Origin: Paenibacillus sp. KS-LC4
Lineage (GTDB): Bacteria; Bacillota; Bacilli; Paenibacillales; Paenibacillaceae
Direction of reading: 5' to 3'
DNA: 64,000 nucleotides
NCBI RefSeq assembly: GCF_036894955.1
Contig: NZ_CP145905.1
Location: 5,595,001 to 5,659,000, forward strand
A program made the position numbers and the translations under genes. Shown in pieces: positions 44,390 to 53,277 of this stretch; position 1 is the first letter of the stretch, and each line of letters begins with the position of its first letter. The notes below the pieces were generated by a model that was given only the letters and a program-made list of their open reading frames with translations, was not told the DNA's origin and did no database searches.

Positions 44390-45040
44390 TTACCCGCTTA
44401 TGTCCCGGACTTCCAAATAACGTTCGAGTTTCCGCTTCACGCGCTGTAGTGCATTATCAATAGACTTCACATGACGATCCAAATCAACTGCTATTTCCTG
44501 ATAGGATCTTCCATCCAAATAAAGCATGAGCACCTTGCGTTCAAGATCACTCAAAATCTCGGACATCTTGTCTTCCAGACCGTTAAACTCTTCCTGGTTA
44601 ATGATCAACTCTTCCGGGTCTGATACCCGGGTCCCGCATATGACATCAAGTAATGTACGATCGGAATCTTCATCGTAAATCGGCTTATCGAGCGAGACAT
44701 AGGAATTGAGCGGAATATGCTTCTGCCTGGTGGCCGTCTTAATCGCCGTTATAATCTGCCGCGTAATGCACAGCTCTGCAAATGCTTTAAAGCTTGCGAG
44801 CTTGTCCCCTTTAAAGTCGCGAATAGACTTATACAGTCCGATCATGCCTTCCTGCACAATATCTTCCCGGTCCGCACCGATAAGAAAATAAGAGCGTGCT
44901 TTAGCTCGAACGAAATTCTTGTATTTGTTAATTAAATATTCGAGCGCCAGACTGTCGCCATTGCGAACCGCTTCTACGATTTCCTCGTCCGTACTGCAGT
45001 CATATTCGAGCGTACTCCATTCTTTGAGGTCGATGCTCAC
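44390..45040 (-). CDS. sigH: RNA polymerase sigma-H factor (post-exponential/sporulation)
   Basis: 216 residues from a GTG at 45040, with GGAGGGA about 7 nt upstream. Region 2 is ALEYLINKYKNFVRAKARSY and GADREDIVQEGMIGLYKSIR. Region 4 has the helix-turn-helix RSYQEIAVDLDRHVKSIDNALQ. Sigma-H directs early sporulation genes such as spo0A, spo0F and kinA. It follows rae1, which is the conserved Bacillus context. Confidence 0.97.
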   Translation of the reverse strand: MSIDLKEWSTLEYDCSTDEEIVEAVRNGDSLALEYLINKYKNFVRAKARSYFLIGADREDIVQEGMIGLYKSIRDFKGDKLASFKAFAELCITRQIITAIKTATRQKHIPLNSYVSLDKPIYDEDSDRTLLDVICGTRVSDPEELIINQEEFNGLEDKMSEILSDLERKVLMLYLDGRSYQEIAVDLDRHVKSIDNALQRVKRKLERYLEVRDISG

Positions 45041-45102
45041 AAACTATCCCTCCGGCCTGCAAGGCGTACGCCGCTAGATTCATAGCCAGCAAATATAGAG
45101 CC

Positions 45103-45132
45103 AGTATACATTATGTAACCTGACAACGTCAA
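45103..45132 (-). promoter_or_regulatory. Sigma-A-like promoter of sigH
   Basis: On the minus strand, TTGACG (45127-45132) and TATACT (45103-45108) are 18 nt apart. In B. subtilis sigH has a sigma-A promoter repressed by AbrB; an AbrB site cannot be recognised by eye. Confidence 0.6.
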
Positions 45133-45232
45133 CCGATTTAGACCCCAAATCAATAACAAAACCGATTCTAATTGTCGAATTATTTACATATACAACCAAA
45201 AAATCAATTTCACGCCGCCCTCGTACAGCCTG

Positions 45233-45757
45233 TCATTTCTTGCCTCGCCTAAGCCTTTCCAGCTTCATGCGAATTTCAAGACTGAGACTATTATCCACCG
45301 TATTGCGGCGGCTCCTTGTTTCTTCCATCAGCGTTAGCTCAATTTGCTTGCGGTTCTGCTCGATTTCAATTAAGAGCTCGCGGGCCGAGAGGCGAAGCGC
45401 CCCATGAGCGAAAGCGACATGCTGTTCGACAAGATCAGAAGTAGCGACATACAAATGCCGTCTTTTTTTATACAGCTCAACAACCATGCGCTCAATGCAT
45501 TCGTCTGCTGTTTCCTTCTCCCTCGTATACACAATTGTCAGCTTGTGATGCTTGAAGGTCGCTCCCAGCCCAGGCACTTGATGCGCATCGAAAATGATAT
45601 AGACGGACATGCCGGTAAATCCCTGATAATCCGCGAGCATATCAAGCAGCTTATCCCTTGCCTCCTCGAGGTCGATGGCTTTCAGCTTTTCCAGCACGGG
45701 CCAGGCCCCAATCATGTTGTAGCCATCAACCAGCAAAATATCGTCACGCCGTTTCAT
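45233..45757 (-). CDS. rae1: Ribosome-dependent mRNA endonuclease Rae1 (YacP, NYN domain)
   Basis: 174 residues. The PIN-like NYN acidic residues are in DILLVDGYNMIGAW, VYIIFDAHQ and ETADECIERM, and ATSDLVEQHVAFAHGA follows. Rae1 cleaves certain mRNAs in the ribosomal A site. A basic helical tail ends the protein. It starts 2 nt after rlmB. Confidence 0.95.
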   Translation of the reverse strand: MKRRDDILLVDGYNMIGAWPVLEKLKAIDLEEARDKLLDMLADYQGFTGMSVYIIFDAHQVPGLGATFKHHKLTIVYTREKETADECIERMVVELYKKRRHLYVATSDLVEQHVAFAHGALRLSARELLIEIEQNRKQIELTLMEETRSRRNTVDNSLSLEIRMKLERLRRGKK

Positions 45758-45759
45758 GT

Positions 45760-46515
45760 CTAAACGCTCCGGCGCTGTCTTACCACTTCGTACATGAACA
45801 CGCCCGCAGCAACGGAAGCATTCAGCGAATTAAGCTGACCCTGCATCGGAAGCTTCACCAGAAAATCACATTTTTCTTTAATGAGACGGCCAATGCCTTT
45901 GCCTTCATTGCCGATGACGACTGCGAGCGGCATGTCGAACTTCATCGAATATATTTCCTGCTTGGCGCTGACATCCGTACCCGCTATCCATATGCCTTCT
46001 TCCTTCAGCCGATCAATGGTTTGCGCCAGATTAGTCACGCGTGCAACAGGCACATATTCCGCTGCTCCAGCCGACGTTTTGGAGACGGTTGCCGTCAGTC
46101 CAACCGCACGGCGCTTCGGAATAATAACGCCATGAACACCGGTGCATTCCGCTGTCCGCAGAATGGAACCCAAATTGTGAGGGTCCTCAATTTCATCCAG
46201 CAGCAAAATAAAAGGCGTCTCATTGCGGCTGCGCGCCGCTTCTAATATTTCTTCAATTTCGGCGTAGCGAAAAGCAGCCGCCTGTGCAATAACGCCTTGA
46301 TGCTGAACGCCCTCGGCCATGCCATCGAGCTTCCTTTTATCGACAAATTGTACGATAATTCCGTTTTTTTTCGCCTCTGCGGTAATCGGCTGTGTCATGC
46401 TCTTCTGGGCGCCCTCAGCGATCCAAATTTTATTAATTTCGCGCCCGGAACGAAGCGCCTCCAGCACGGGATGCTTGCCAGCAATAATTTCATCTTGCGG
46501 GTTAGTCTCAGTCAT
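45760..46515 (-). CDS. rlmB: 23S rRNA (guanosine-2251-2'-O)-methyltransferase RlmB
   Basis: 251 residues of the SpoU family. The N-terminal L30e-like substrate-binding part starts at IIAGKHPVLEALRSGREI. The knotted SPOUT catalytic domain has LLDEIEDPHNLGSILRTAE, VIGNEGKGI and NSLNASVAAGVFMYEV. The ATG overlaps the mrnC stop (TAATG). Confidence 0.96.
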   Translation of the reverse strand: MTETNPQDEIIAGKHPVLEALRSGREINKIWIAEGAQKSMTQPITAEAKKNGIIVQFVDKRKLDGMAEGVQHQGVIAQAAAFRYAEIEEILEAARSRNETPFILLLDEIEDPHNLGSILRTAECTGVHGVIIPKRRAVGLTATVSKTSAGAAEYVPVARVTNLAQTIDRLKEEGIWIAGTDVSAKQEIYSMKFDMPLAVVIGNEGKGIGRLIKEKCDFLVKLPMQGQLNSLNASVAAGVFMYEVVRQRRSV

Positions 46516-47021
46516 TATTCGCCCTCCTTTGTTTTCTTGGCTGCGAGGGAAGGAGCGGCTGGCTGTGCCTGCCGCTGCTCCCCCTCTTCTCTTGCTGCAA
46601 TCGCACAGGCGAATAACTCATGCAAGCGCTGAATGCGGCCCTCATAATATAAATACCCAACGAGACATTCAAGCGCGGTAGCTTGACGATAATCGGCGGG
46701 ATCAGCATTTTTAGGTGGCGCACCAGATTTCGTATTCCGCCCGCGCCGCACCACATCTGCCTCTTCTTCCGTCAGCAGCGGCTGCCAATACTCCAGCAAA
46801 ATCCGCCGCTGCGCCTTTGCCGAGACGATGCCCGTCGCTTCCCGATGCAGGTGATGCGGCTTATGATTCGGCAGCGACACCAAATATTGGCGTACCAGCA
46901 GCTCGAACACACTGTCACCAACGTAGGCGAGCACAACGGGGTTCAGCAGATTTGTTTTTTTCGAAGGCGTGTAGAACAATAAGTCGCTTGCTAACGCCTC
47001 GTTGTTATGCAGCTCACTCAT
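46515..47021 (-). CDS. mrnC: Mini-ribonuclease 3 (23S rRNA maturation)
   Basis: About 168 residues from the ATG at 47021, which overlaps the cysS stop as ATGA; an in-frame TTG four codons upstream (47033) is an alternative. It is an RNase III catalytic domain without a dsRNA-binding domain. AYVGDSVFELLVRQYL holds the catalytic Asp, and ALECLVGYLYYEGR holds the Glu. In B. subtilis it trims both ends of 23S rRNA. A Gln/Ala/Lys-rich low-complexity tail starts at about residue 145. Confidence 0.95.
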   Translation of the reverse strand: MSELHNNEALASDLLFYTPSKKTNLLNPVVLAYVGDSVFELLVRQYLVSLPNHKPHHLHREATGIVSAKAQRRILLEYWQPLLTEEEADVVRRGRNTKSGAPPKNADPADYRQATALECLVGYLYYEGRIQRLHELFACAIAAREEGEQRQAQPAAPSLAAKKTKEGE

Positions 47022-48439
47022 AGGCGGCGCCAACGGATGCCTTGCGGCGTATCCTCAAGAGCGATGCCTTTCTCTGTCAGCAAATCGCGAATTTCATCCG
47101 CTCTAGCCCAGTTTTTCGACTGGCGCGCTTCTGTTCTATCGACAATCAGCTGTTCAATTTCCTCATCCAGCAGATTCGCTTCAGCAGACTGCGGCGGGAT
47201 TAGACCAAGCACCTCGTCCATTTGCTCCAGCACATCCAGAAAAGCCTGCACGCCCTCGATGCTCACATCTGCGCGATTCAAGTATTGATTCGCTTCGCCA
47301 ACCAGATCAAAAACCGCGGTAATCGCATCCGGCGTATTAAAGTCATCATCCATTTTCGCCTCAAATGCGCTCATAATTTCCGCTAAGCGAGCATCCAACT
47401 CGAAAGCCGCAACCGCAGCTTCCTTCTGCTCCTCGCTCTCCAGCACCTGCAAGCGATGACGCAAGTTGGACACGCTGTTTGCGATGCGCTCCACACTGTT
47501 TACCGCTTGCTTCAGCGCTTCTTCATTGAAGTTAAGCGGACTGCGATAATGCCCGGACAAAATAAAATAACGAATCGCTTGCGGCTTTACCTGTTTCACA
47601 AGTTCGTGCACCGAAATACCATTGCCCAGCGATTTTGAAATTTTCACATTATCAATATTAATATAGCCGTTATGCATCCAATAATTCGCGAGCGGCTTGC
47701 CGGTCAATGCTTCCGACTGTGCAACCTCGCACTCATGGTGCGGGAACTGCAGATCATGTCCGCCGCCATGAATATCGAGTGTGTCCCCGAGGTATTTGCG
47801 CGCCATTGCCGAGCATTCGATATGCCAGCCCGGACGGCCTGGTCCCCACGGCGTATCCCAGAAAATTTCACCCGGCTTTGCACCTTTCCACAGCACAAAA
47901 TCTTGCGGATTCTCCTTTCGGTCGCCTACTTCAATCCGAATGCCGAATTGCAGCTCCTCCAGGTTTTGATGCGACAGCTTGCCGTATTCCTCGAACTTGG
48001 CAGTACGGAAATAAATATCGCCTTCACTTTCATAGGCAATATCTTTATTAAGCAAGCCTTGAATAAAATCGACAATTTCCGTAATATGCTCGGTTACGCG
48101 CGGACTCAGCGTTGCCTTATGCACGGCAAGCGCTTCGAGATCCGCATTAAATGCCGCGATAAATGTCTCCGCCACCTCTGGAACCGTAGTTCCCAGCTCC
48201 TCCGCTTTACGGATCAACTTATCATCAACGTCCGTAAAGTTGACGACATAGTTCACCTCGTAGCCTGTGCTCTCCAAATACCGCCGAACGACATCGAAGA
48301 AAACAACCGGCCTTGCATTTCCAATATGAATATAGTCGTATACTGTCGGCCCGCATACATACATTTTAACTTTACCCTGCTCCTGCGATTCAAAAGCTTC
48401 CTTCTTGCGGGTCAACGTATTATATAGATGCAACGTCAT
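47018..48439 (-). CDS. cysS: Cysteinyl-tRNA synthetase
   Basis: 473 residues of the class I fold. Motifs are YVCGPTVYDYIHIGNARP (HIGH equivalent HIGN, and the first zinc Cys), WHIECSAM, the HHECE zinc ligands, and KISKSLGN as the KMSKS equivalent, with Ile in place of Met. The anticodon-binding helical domain occupies about 320-473. The ATG overlaps the cysE stop by 4 nt (ATGA). Under the T-box upstream of cysE, its level would rise when tRNA-Cys is uncharged. Confidence 0.97.
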   Translation of the reverse strand: MTLHLYNTLTRKKEAFESQEQGKVKMYVCGPTVYDYIHIGNARPVVFFDVVRRYLESTGYEVNYVVNFTDVDDKLIRKAEELGTTVPEVAETFIAAFNADLEALAVHKATLSPRVTEHITEIVDFIQGLLNKDIAYESEGDIYFRTAKFEEYGKLSHQNLEELQFGIRIEVGDRKENPQDFVLWKGAKPGEIFWDTPWGPGRPGWHIECSAMARKYLGDTLDIHGGGHDLQFPHHECEVAQSEALTGKPLANYWMHNGYINIDNVKISKSLGNGISVHELVKQVKPQAIRYFILSGHYRSPLNFNEEALKQAVNSVERIANSVSNLRHRLQVLESEEQKEAAVAAFELDARLAEIMSAFEAKMDDDFNTPDAITAVFDLVGEANQYLNRADVSIEGVQAFLDVLEQMDEVLGLIPPQSAEANLLDEEIEQLIVDRTEARQSKNWARADEIRDLLTEKGIALEDTPQGIRWRRL

Positions 48440-49098
48440 TTCCGATATTCCCCTCCAGTTACAGGCTCCTTGAGCTCTTTCAACTCTGTTTTCAAACGAT
48501 CAATTTCATTTTTCATATCCCGCAGCATTTCAATGACTGGATCAGGCAGCTGGTTGTGCTCCAATCTGTCCTTCACCCGCTCACCGTTCCGTTTCACCAC
48601 TCTGCCGGGGTTGCCAACAACGGTGCAATTATCCGGCACCTCGCGCAGCACAACCGCATTGGAGCCTACATTTGAATTATCGCCAATTTTGAAAGATCCC
48701 AGCACCTTCGAGCCCGAGCCAATGACAACATTGTTGCCTATGGTCGGATGCCGCTTACCCTTCTCCTTGCCTGTACCGCCTAGCGTAACCCCCTGATAAA
48801 TGACGACATCATTGCCGATTTCGCATGTTTCGCCGATGACAACGCCCATGCCATGGTCAATAAACAGCCGCTCGCCGATTGTGGCCCCCGGGTGAATTTC
48901 GATGCCGGTCATAAAACGACTGAATTGGGATATGATACGCGCAACCGTAAACCATTTGTGACGAAAAAAATAATGAGCCGCCCTATGCGCCCAAATCGCA
49001 TGCAGGCCTGAATAAGTGAAGACGACCTCAAAACGGCTTCTGGCGGCCGGATCATTTTCGAATACCGCTTCAATATCTGAACGAATATGGCGAAACAT
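48436..49098 (-). CDS. cysE: Serine O-acetyltransferase
   Basis: 220 residues from the ATG at 49098, preceded by AGGAGATAAG. It has an N-terminal helical domain and a left-handed beta-helix with hexapeptide repeats (HPGATIGERLFIDHGMGVV, IGNDVVIYQGVTLGGTG, IGNNVVIGSGSKV). The catalytic His is in FIDHGMG. It makes O-acetylserine for cysteine synthesis. The tail (about 185-220) is a charged coil, longer than in the E. coli enzyme's inhibitory C-terminus and of different type. First gene after the T-box. Confidence 0.97.
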   Translation of the reverse strand: MFRHIRSDIEAVFENDPAARSRFEVVFTYSGLHAIWAHRAAHYFFRHKWFTVARIISQFSRFMTGIEIHPGATIGERLFIDHGMGVVIGETCEIGNDVVIYQGVTLGGTGKEKGKRHPTIGNNVVIGSGSKVLGSFKIGDNSNVGSNAVVLREVPDNCTVVGNPGRVVKRNGERVKDRLEHNQLPDPVIEMLRDMKNEIDRLKTELKELKEPVTGGEYRK

Positions 49099-49172
49099 CA
49101 GCTTATCTCCTCTCAAGCCAGCAGGCCGCTGCCCCCATTATTCCTGCCTTGCTGGCTGCCGAATGTCCATAT

Positions 49173-49628
49173 AAAAAAGCCCCCACAGCATTTGCATGCT
49201 GCAGAGGCGTGTGTTCGATCGCGGTCCCACTCTGCTTGAACAACCCTGAACCTCTATCTGTGCCGCTCTCAGCAAGCTTCGGCATGTCTGCCTTCGCCCG
49301 CTTCAACCTATGGCCACCAGATAGCTCAGTTGCTATCCATCTCAAAGCCTTTAACGCAGGCATACGTTGCCGCCTACCCCACAAGCGCCTCACCTGCTGC
49401 CTTCGAACGAAGCCTCCTTCGATTCAAAAACACAGCTGCTTGGCCTTACGGCTCGGAACAAAGCTCCCAGGTGCAATTTTCCGCCCGCCGAATTAGACAA
49501 CTTGCAGCTACATTGTCCAAAAGCCGCGGGTAACCCGGCCTGGATGCAATGAAGGTTGTCCTCTCTGCAAATCCAGCAAAACGTACTTTTCCTGTTCATA
49601 GCTTGTTAACTGTAAACTTCCTAATAGT
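49173..49628 (-). promoter_or_regulatory. Cysteine-type T-box riboswitch leader of cysE-cysS
   Basis: On the minus strand the T-box sequence AGAGTGGGACCGCG (49220-49233) is followed by CCTCTGCAGCAT-GCAA-ATGCTGTGGGGG and TTTTTT (49173-49209), the regulatory terminator. Stem I features include AGTA (about 49581-49584) and GAGAGG. A TGC codon followed by A in GTAGCTGCAAG is the likely Cys specifier. At about 455 nt the leader is much longer than usual. The extra sequence lies between stem I and the T-box. Confidence 0.85.
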
Positions 49629-49634
49629 AGCCCT

Positions 49635-49663
49635 AGTATACCCAATCCACCCTTATGTGACAA
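49635..49663 (-). promoter_or_regulatory. Promoter of the cysE-cysS operon
   Basis: On the minus strand, TTGTCA (49658-49663) and TATACT (49635-49640) are 17 nt apart, just upstream of the T-box stem I and 90 nt after the gltX stop. Confidence 0.65.
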
Positions 49664-49753
49664 GAGGCATTGTTTCCGGGCGTGACCATATGGCGAAAAA
49701 GAGTACGCCCGGCGCGACTAATCGCGCCAAGCCAAGCTCCCCGTACAGCAAGC

Positions 49754-51220
49754 CTAGCGGCCCAAACGCTCGTTCAGCCTCGCGATGACTTTCGCTTGGC
49801 CAAGCAGTACGATGGATTGATTCAAATCCGGACCATGCGTCTGACCGGTTAAAGCTGCACGAATAGGCATGAACAACTGTTTGCCTTTGAAGCCGGTATC
49901 CTTTTGCACCGTTTTAATGGAGGCCTTCACGCTATCCGCATCAAATGCCTCGGCTGGCGTTGCTTCAACCTGTGCGAGAAAAGCAGCCAGAACGGCTGGC
50001 ACCTGCTCCTCTGCAAGCACAGTCGTCGCTTCCTCCTCATCCTGGGCAGCCTCTTGGAAGAACAGCTCCGTATGCGGCACGATTTCCGCTGCATAGCGCA
50101 GCTTATCCTGATACAAGGCAACGAGATTGGTCACCCATGCGCGGCCAGCTTCATCCAGTTGCGCAGACACGCGGCCAGCCTTAACCAAATGCGGCAGACA
50201 CATCTCGACGACACGCGCCAAATCTGTTTTTTTCAAATATTCATTGTTCATCCAGCTCAGCTTCTGCGTATCGAATACAGCAGGGCTTTTGCTGAGACGC
50301 TCAGCATTGAATACTTCGACCAATTGCTCACGCGTAAAAATCTCTTGCTCGCCTTCCGGCGACCAGCCGAGCAGCGTAATAAAATTGAACATCGCCTCTG
50401 GCAAATAGCCTAGCGAATCGTATTGCTCAATAAACTGGATGATCGACTCATCGCGCTTACTGAGCTTTTTGCGGTTTTCGTTAACGATCAGCGTCATATG
50501 ACCAAAGCGAGGCGGTTCCCAGCCAAATGCTTCATAAATCATCAATTGACGCGGCGTGTTGGAAATGTGATCCTCGCCCCGCAGGACGTGGCTAATTTTC
50601 ATTAAGTGGTCATCCAGCGCAACGGCAAAGTTGTAGGTCGGAATGCCATCTTTTTTCACAATAACAAAATCGCCTGTCTCCGCCGTATCAAAGCTGATTT
50701 CGCCTTTTACGACGTCATCAAATTTATAGGTGCGGCCTTCCGGCACGCGGAAACGAATGCTTGGCACGCGGCCTTCCGCCTCGAATGCCTTACGCTGCTC
50801 GTCCGTCAGATTGCGGTGCAGTCCAGAATAACGCGGCGTTTCGCCTCGGGCCGTCTGCTCCTCGCGTTCACGCTCCAGCTCCTCCTCGGTGCAGTAGCAG
50901 CGGTAAGCGAGCCCGCGATCCAGCAGGTCCTGCCAATATTTTTCATAAATATCAAGGCGCTCCGTCTGACGGTATGGACCGTAGTCGCCGCCAACGTCGA
51001 TGCTTTCATCCCAGTCAATGCCTAGCCATTTCAAATAAGTGAGCTGGCTTTCTTCTCCACCGGCAATATTGCGCTTCACATCCGTATCTTCGATGCGGAT
51101 AATAAACTTTCCACCCAAATTACGGGCATACAAATAATTGAATAAGGCCGTCCTTGCATTGCCGATATGCAGATGTCCCGTCGGCGACGGTGCATAACGA
51201 ACGCGAATTTCTTGTGTCAT
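49754..51220 (-). CDS. gltX: Glutamyl-tRNA synthetase
   Basis: 488 residues, class [21 protein letters not shown] holds HIGH (HIGN), and KLSKRDES is the KMSKS equivalent. A zinc-like region [12 protein letters not shown] occurs near residue 107. No glutaminyl-tRNA synthetase gene is in the window; Bacilli usually use this enzyme plus GatCAB for Gln-tRNA. It is preceded by an unusually long non-coding region. Confidence 0.97.
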   Translation of the reverse strand: MTQEIRVRYAPSPTGHLHIGNARTALFNYLYARNLGGKFIIRIEDTDVKRNIAGGEESQLTYLKWLGIDWDESIDVGGDYGPYRQTERLDIYEKYWQDLLDRGLAYRCYCTEEELEREREEQTARGETPRYSGLHRNLTDEQRKAFEAEGRVPSIRFRVPEGRTYKFDDVVKGEISFDTAETGDFVIVKKDGIPTYNFAVALDDHLMKISHVLRGEDHISNTPRQLMIYEAFGWEPPRFGHMTLIVNENRKKLSKRDESIIQFIEQYDSLGYLPEAMFNFITLLGWSPEGEQEIFTREQLVEVFNAERLSKSPAVFDTQKLSWMNNEYLKKTDLARVVEMCLPHLVKAGRVSAQLDEAGRAWVTNLVALYQDKLRYAAEIVPHTELFFQEAAQDEEEATTVLAEEQVPAVLAAFLAQVEATPAEAFDADSVKASIKTVQKDTGFKGKQLFMPIRAALTGQTHGPDLNQSIVLLGQAKVIARLNERLGR

Positions 51221-51346
51221 TGCTTAATGCCCCCTAGTCGCTAGGCGCTTGTCGCCTTGCGCTTTTTGTACTGTCAAATTCGTAAGATAAGTAAGGTGAA
51301 AAAGAGCCTACGCTGCGCGAAAAGAGTTTGCTTCCGATCGCCATTC

Positions 51347-51394
51347 CCCTTAAGTTTCCTCAATTTAACTGGATCAGCCGTTGAAACTTAAGGG
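51347..51394. repeat. 12-bp perfect inverted repeat
   Basis: CCCTTAAGTTTC (51347-51358) pairs with GAAACTTAAGGG (51383-51394) across a 24-nt loop. No U-run follows on either strand, so it is not a standard terminator. Confidence 0.75.
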
Positions 51395-51597
51395 TAAAAG
51401 CATATGCTTATGATGCTGCTTTCCTACGGAAAGCTTTAAGCGAACGCTGCCGCTTCTCCAGCAAACCCTTTTCTCTCCGCTACGACTTTTTCACCTTGCT
51501 TCTCAAGCCATTGCATTAAATCAGCTATTGCTAAACTTTCCTTCACAAAAAGCCCGCTGCGTTTCCTAATATAAACTTCGCTATACCTTAAACAAAA

Positions 51598-51641
51598 TGC
51601 CTTTGCTATATCTTTGCTATGCCTTTGCTATATCTTTAGCA
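51598..51641. repeat. 22-bp tandem duplication
   Basis: Two adjacent 22-bp units starting TGCCTTTGCTATATCTTT differ only in the last four bases. The unit itself has an internal CTTTGCTAT near-repeat, giving an 11-bp sub-periodicity. Confidence 0.8.
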
Positions 51642-51731
51642 AAATAAGTTAGAACATGAATGCAAAAGTAAGCAAGCCACATTGTAATCTTGATTGATTA
51701 TAGCACCAAATATGAGCAGAAGCCTGCTTAT

Positions 51732-51893
51732 CAAAAGTCAGCTTTATGCTTAGACTTTTGTTTCGGCGGACTCAGAAGACGCTATTATAGCCGAAACACG
51801 GGTTATGGCAGCTGAAGCGGACTCAGAAGACGCTAATATGCTTCTGATCGTTATTTGGACAGGGAAATCAAAGAAATAACGGATTTCCTGTCC
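51732..51893. repeat. Run of four consecutive hairpins containing an 18-bp direct repeat
   Basis: Hairpin 1 is CAAAAGTC/GACTTTTG (51732-51760). Hairpin 2 has TTTCGGC/GCCGAAA arms (51761-51796) and hairpin 3 has GAAGC/GCTTC arms (51814-51844); both enclose nearly the same loop, GGACTCAGAAGACGCTA followed by TTAT or ATAT. Hairpin 4 is GGACAGGGAAATC/GGATTTCCTGTCC (51857-51893). The direct repeat GCGGACTCAGAAGACGCT is at 51766-51783 and 51817-51834. Confidence 0.75.
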
Positions 51894-52031
51894 GCCTAAT
51901 ACCTCAAATCCTCTAAAAAGCCAGAATAGCGGAACCTCAGTCCTCAGTCCTCATCCTCAAGCTTAAGCGGCTCCCTAACCATCCTTTAGCGGCAAAGCTG
52001 CCTGTACTGCAGTATCCAAAAATTATTGCGA

Positions 52032-52514
52032 TTATATCACATCTTTAATCAGGCAAACAACGGATTGCGCCGCGATTCCTTCGCCCCGTCCGGTGAAGCC
52101 GAGCTGCTCCGTCGTCGTTGCCTTCACATTCACCTGAGACACATCCGCCTCTAGGGCTCCTGCAATAATTTCCGCCATCTGCGGAATATAGGGCAGCATC
52201 TTCGGACGCTGTGCAATAATCGTCGAGTCAATGTTGCCAAGCTTATAGCCGCGCTCCTTGACGAGTCCCCAAATATGTACAAGCAGCTTCAAGCTATCGG
52301 CATCCTTGAACTCAGGGTCCGTATCAGGAAAATGCTTCCCAATATCGCCAAGCGCCAATGCGCCCAATATTGCATCGCTAATCGCATGCAGCAGCACGTC
52401 GGCATCGGAATGTCCCAGCAGCCCTTTTTCATATGGAATAGTTACACCGCCGATAATACACGGCCTGCCTTCTACCAATTGATGAACGTCAAAGCCTTGT
52501 CCTACACGAATCAT
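52032..52514 (-). CDS. ispF: 2-C-methyl-D-erythritol 2,4-cyclodiphosphate synthase
   Basis: 160 residues from the ATG at 52514, 2 nt after the ispD stop. The zinc ligands are in GQGFDVHQL (Asp, His) and [12 protein letters not shown] (His). [10 protein letters not shown] and the C-terminal [17 protein letters not shown] are conserved. Fifth step of the non-mevalonate isoprenoid pathway. An upstream in-frame start would overlap ispD heavily. Confidence 0.97.
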   Translation of the reverse strand: MIRVGQGFDVHQLVEGRPCIIGGVTIPYEKGLLGHSDADVLLHAISDAILGALALGDIGKHFPDTDPEFKDADSLKLLVHIWGLVKERGYKLGNIDSTIIAQRPKMLPYIPQMAEIIAGALEADVSQVNVKATTTEQLGFTGRGEGIAAQSVVCLIKDVI

Positions 52515-52516
52515 AG

Positions 52517-53221
52517 TCAGCCTTCCCCTCTCTCCCGCTTCGCGAGCAAAAACTCCGCCCATGGCAAATCCTCAGGCGTCGTAATTTTTATATTTGTATA
52601 ATCGCCTTCCGCTACGGCAACCGGTACGCCCATTCGCTCGACAACCATCGCGTCGTCCGTCCCCAGAAACCCCTCTTCTTGGGCCTGCTCATGCGCACGC
52701 ACCAGCAGCTCACGACGAAAAGCCTGCGGCGTTTGAATCGCCCACAAGCTTCGGCGGTCAGGCGTCGAAACGATCAAGCCGTTATCGCCCACCTGTTTAA
52801 TCGTATCCTTCACAGGCACGGCCAGCACAGCTGCACCTACACGCTCCGCCACGGAGCAGCAGGTGCCGACAGCAGCGGCCGTCACAAGCGGACGCACCCC
52901 ATCATGCACCATAACCCACTCTATAGCAGGCGAAAGCGCCTGAATGCCGCTGTACACCGAATGCTGCCTTTCGCTGCCGCCTGCAACAACCGCCTTCACC
53001 TTGACGATGCCATAGCGGCTGACCAGCTCTTCTACCCGCCCCACGTCATCAGCGCCGACAACGACGATTATTTCTGCAAGGTTACCCAGCGAAGCGAACA
53101 GCTCCAGCGTATGTACAACAATCGGCTTGCCCTGCATTTCCAGGTACTGCTTGCTTTCCTTTGTCCCCATTCGCGAACCGCGTCCGGCCGCGACGACGAC
53201 AACTCCCCATTTTGCCCCCAT
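52517..53221 (-). CDS. ispD: 2-C-methyl-D-erythritol 4-phosphate cytidylyltransferase
   Basis: About 234 residues from the ATG at 53221, 8 nt after GAGGGG. The CTP-binding loop is [38 protein letters not shown] and [10 protein letters not shown] are conserved, and the C-terminus has [10 protein letters not shown]. Third step of the MEP pathway, immediately before ispF, a common pairing. Confidence 0.97.
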   Translation of the reverse strand: MGAKWGVVVVAAGRGSRMGTKESKQYLEMQGKPIVVHTLELFASLGNLAEIIVVVGADDVGRVEELVSRYGIVKVKAVVAGGSERQHSVYSGIQALSPAIEWVMVHDGVRPLVTAAAVGTCCSVAERVGAAVLAVPVKDTIKQVGDNGLIVSTPDRRSLWAIQTPQAFRRELLVRAHEQAQEEGFLGTDDAMVVERMGVPVAVAEGDYTNIKITTPEDLPWAEFLLAKRERGEG

Positions 53222-53277
53222 GCCCAATTCCCCTCAAATCTCTGTGCCGGTATTGTATCCCCTCTATCATACCTTTT

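Larger units (their letters stand above)
51221..52031. other. 811-bp non-coding region between ispF and gltX
   Basis: No gene with a ribosome site or protein character was found on either strand. The region holds a 12-bp inverted repeat (51347-51394), a 22-bp tandem duplication (51598-51641) and four consecutive hairpins (51732-51893). A (TCCTCAG)-type microrepeat lies near 51940-51958. No clear gltX promoter could be assigned. Confidence 0.75.

Noticed and set aside
47018-48439. Defective KMSKS motif in cysteinyl-tRNA synthetase (KISKS)
   Set aside because: The Met to Ile change is conservative and all other catalytic and zinc residues are intact; the enzyme is expected to be active.
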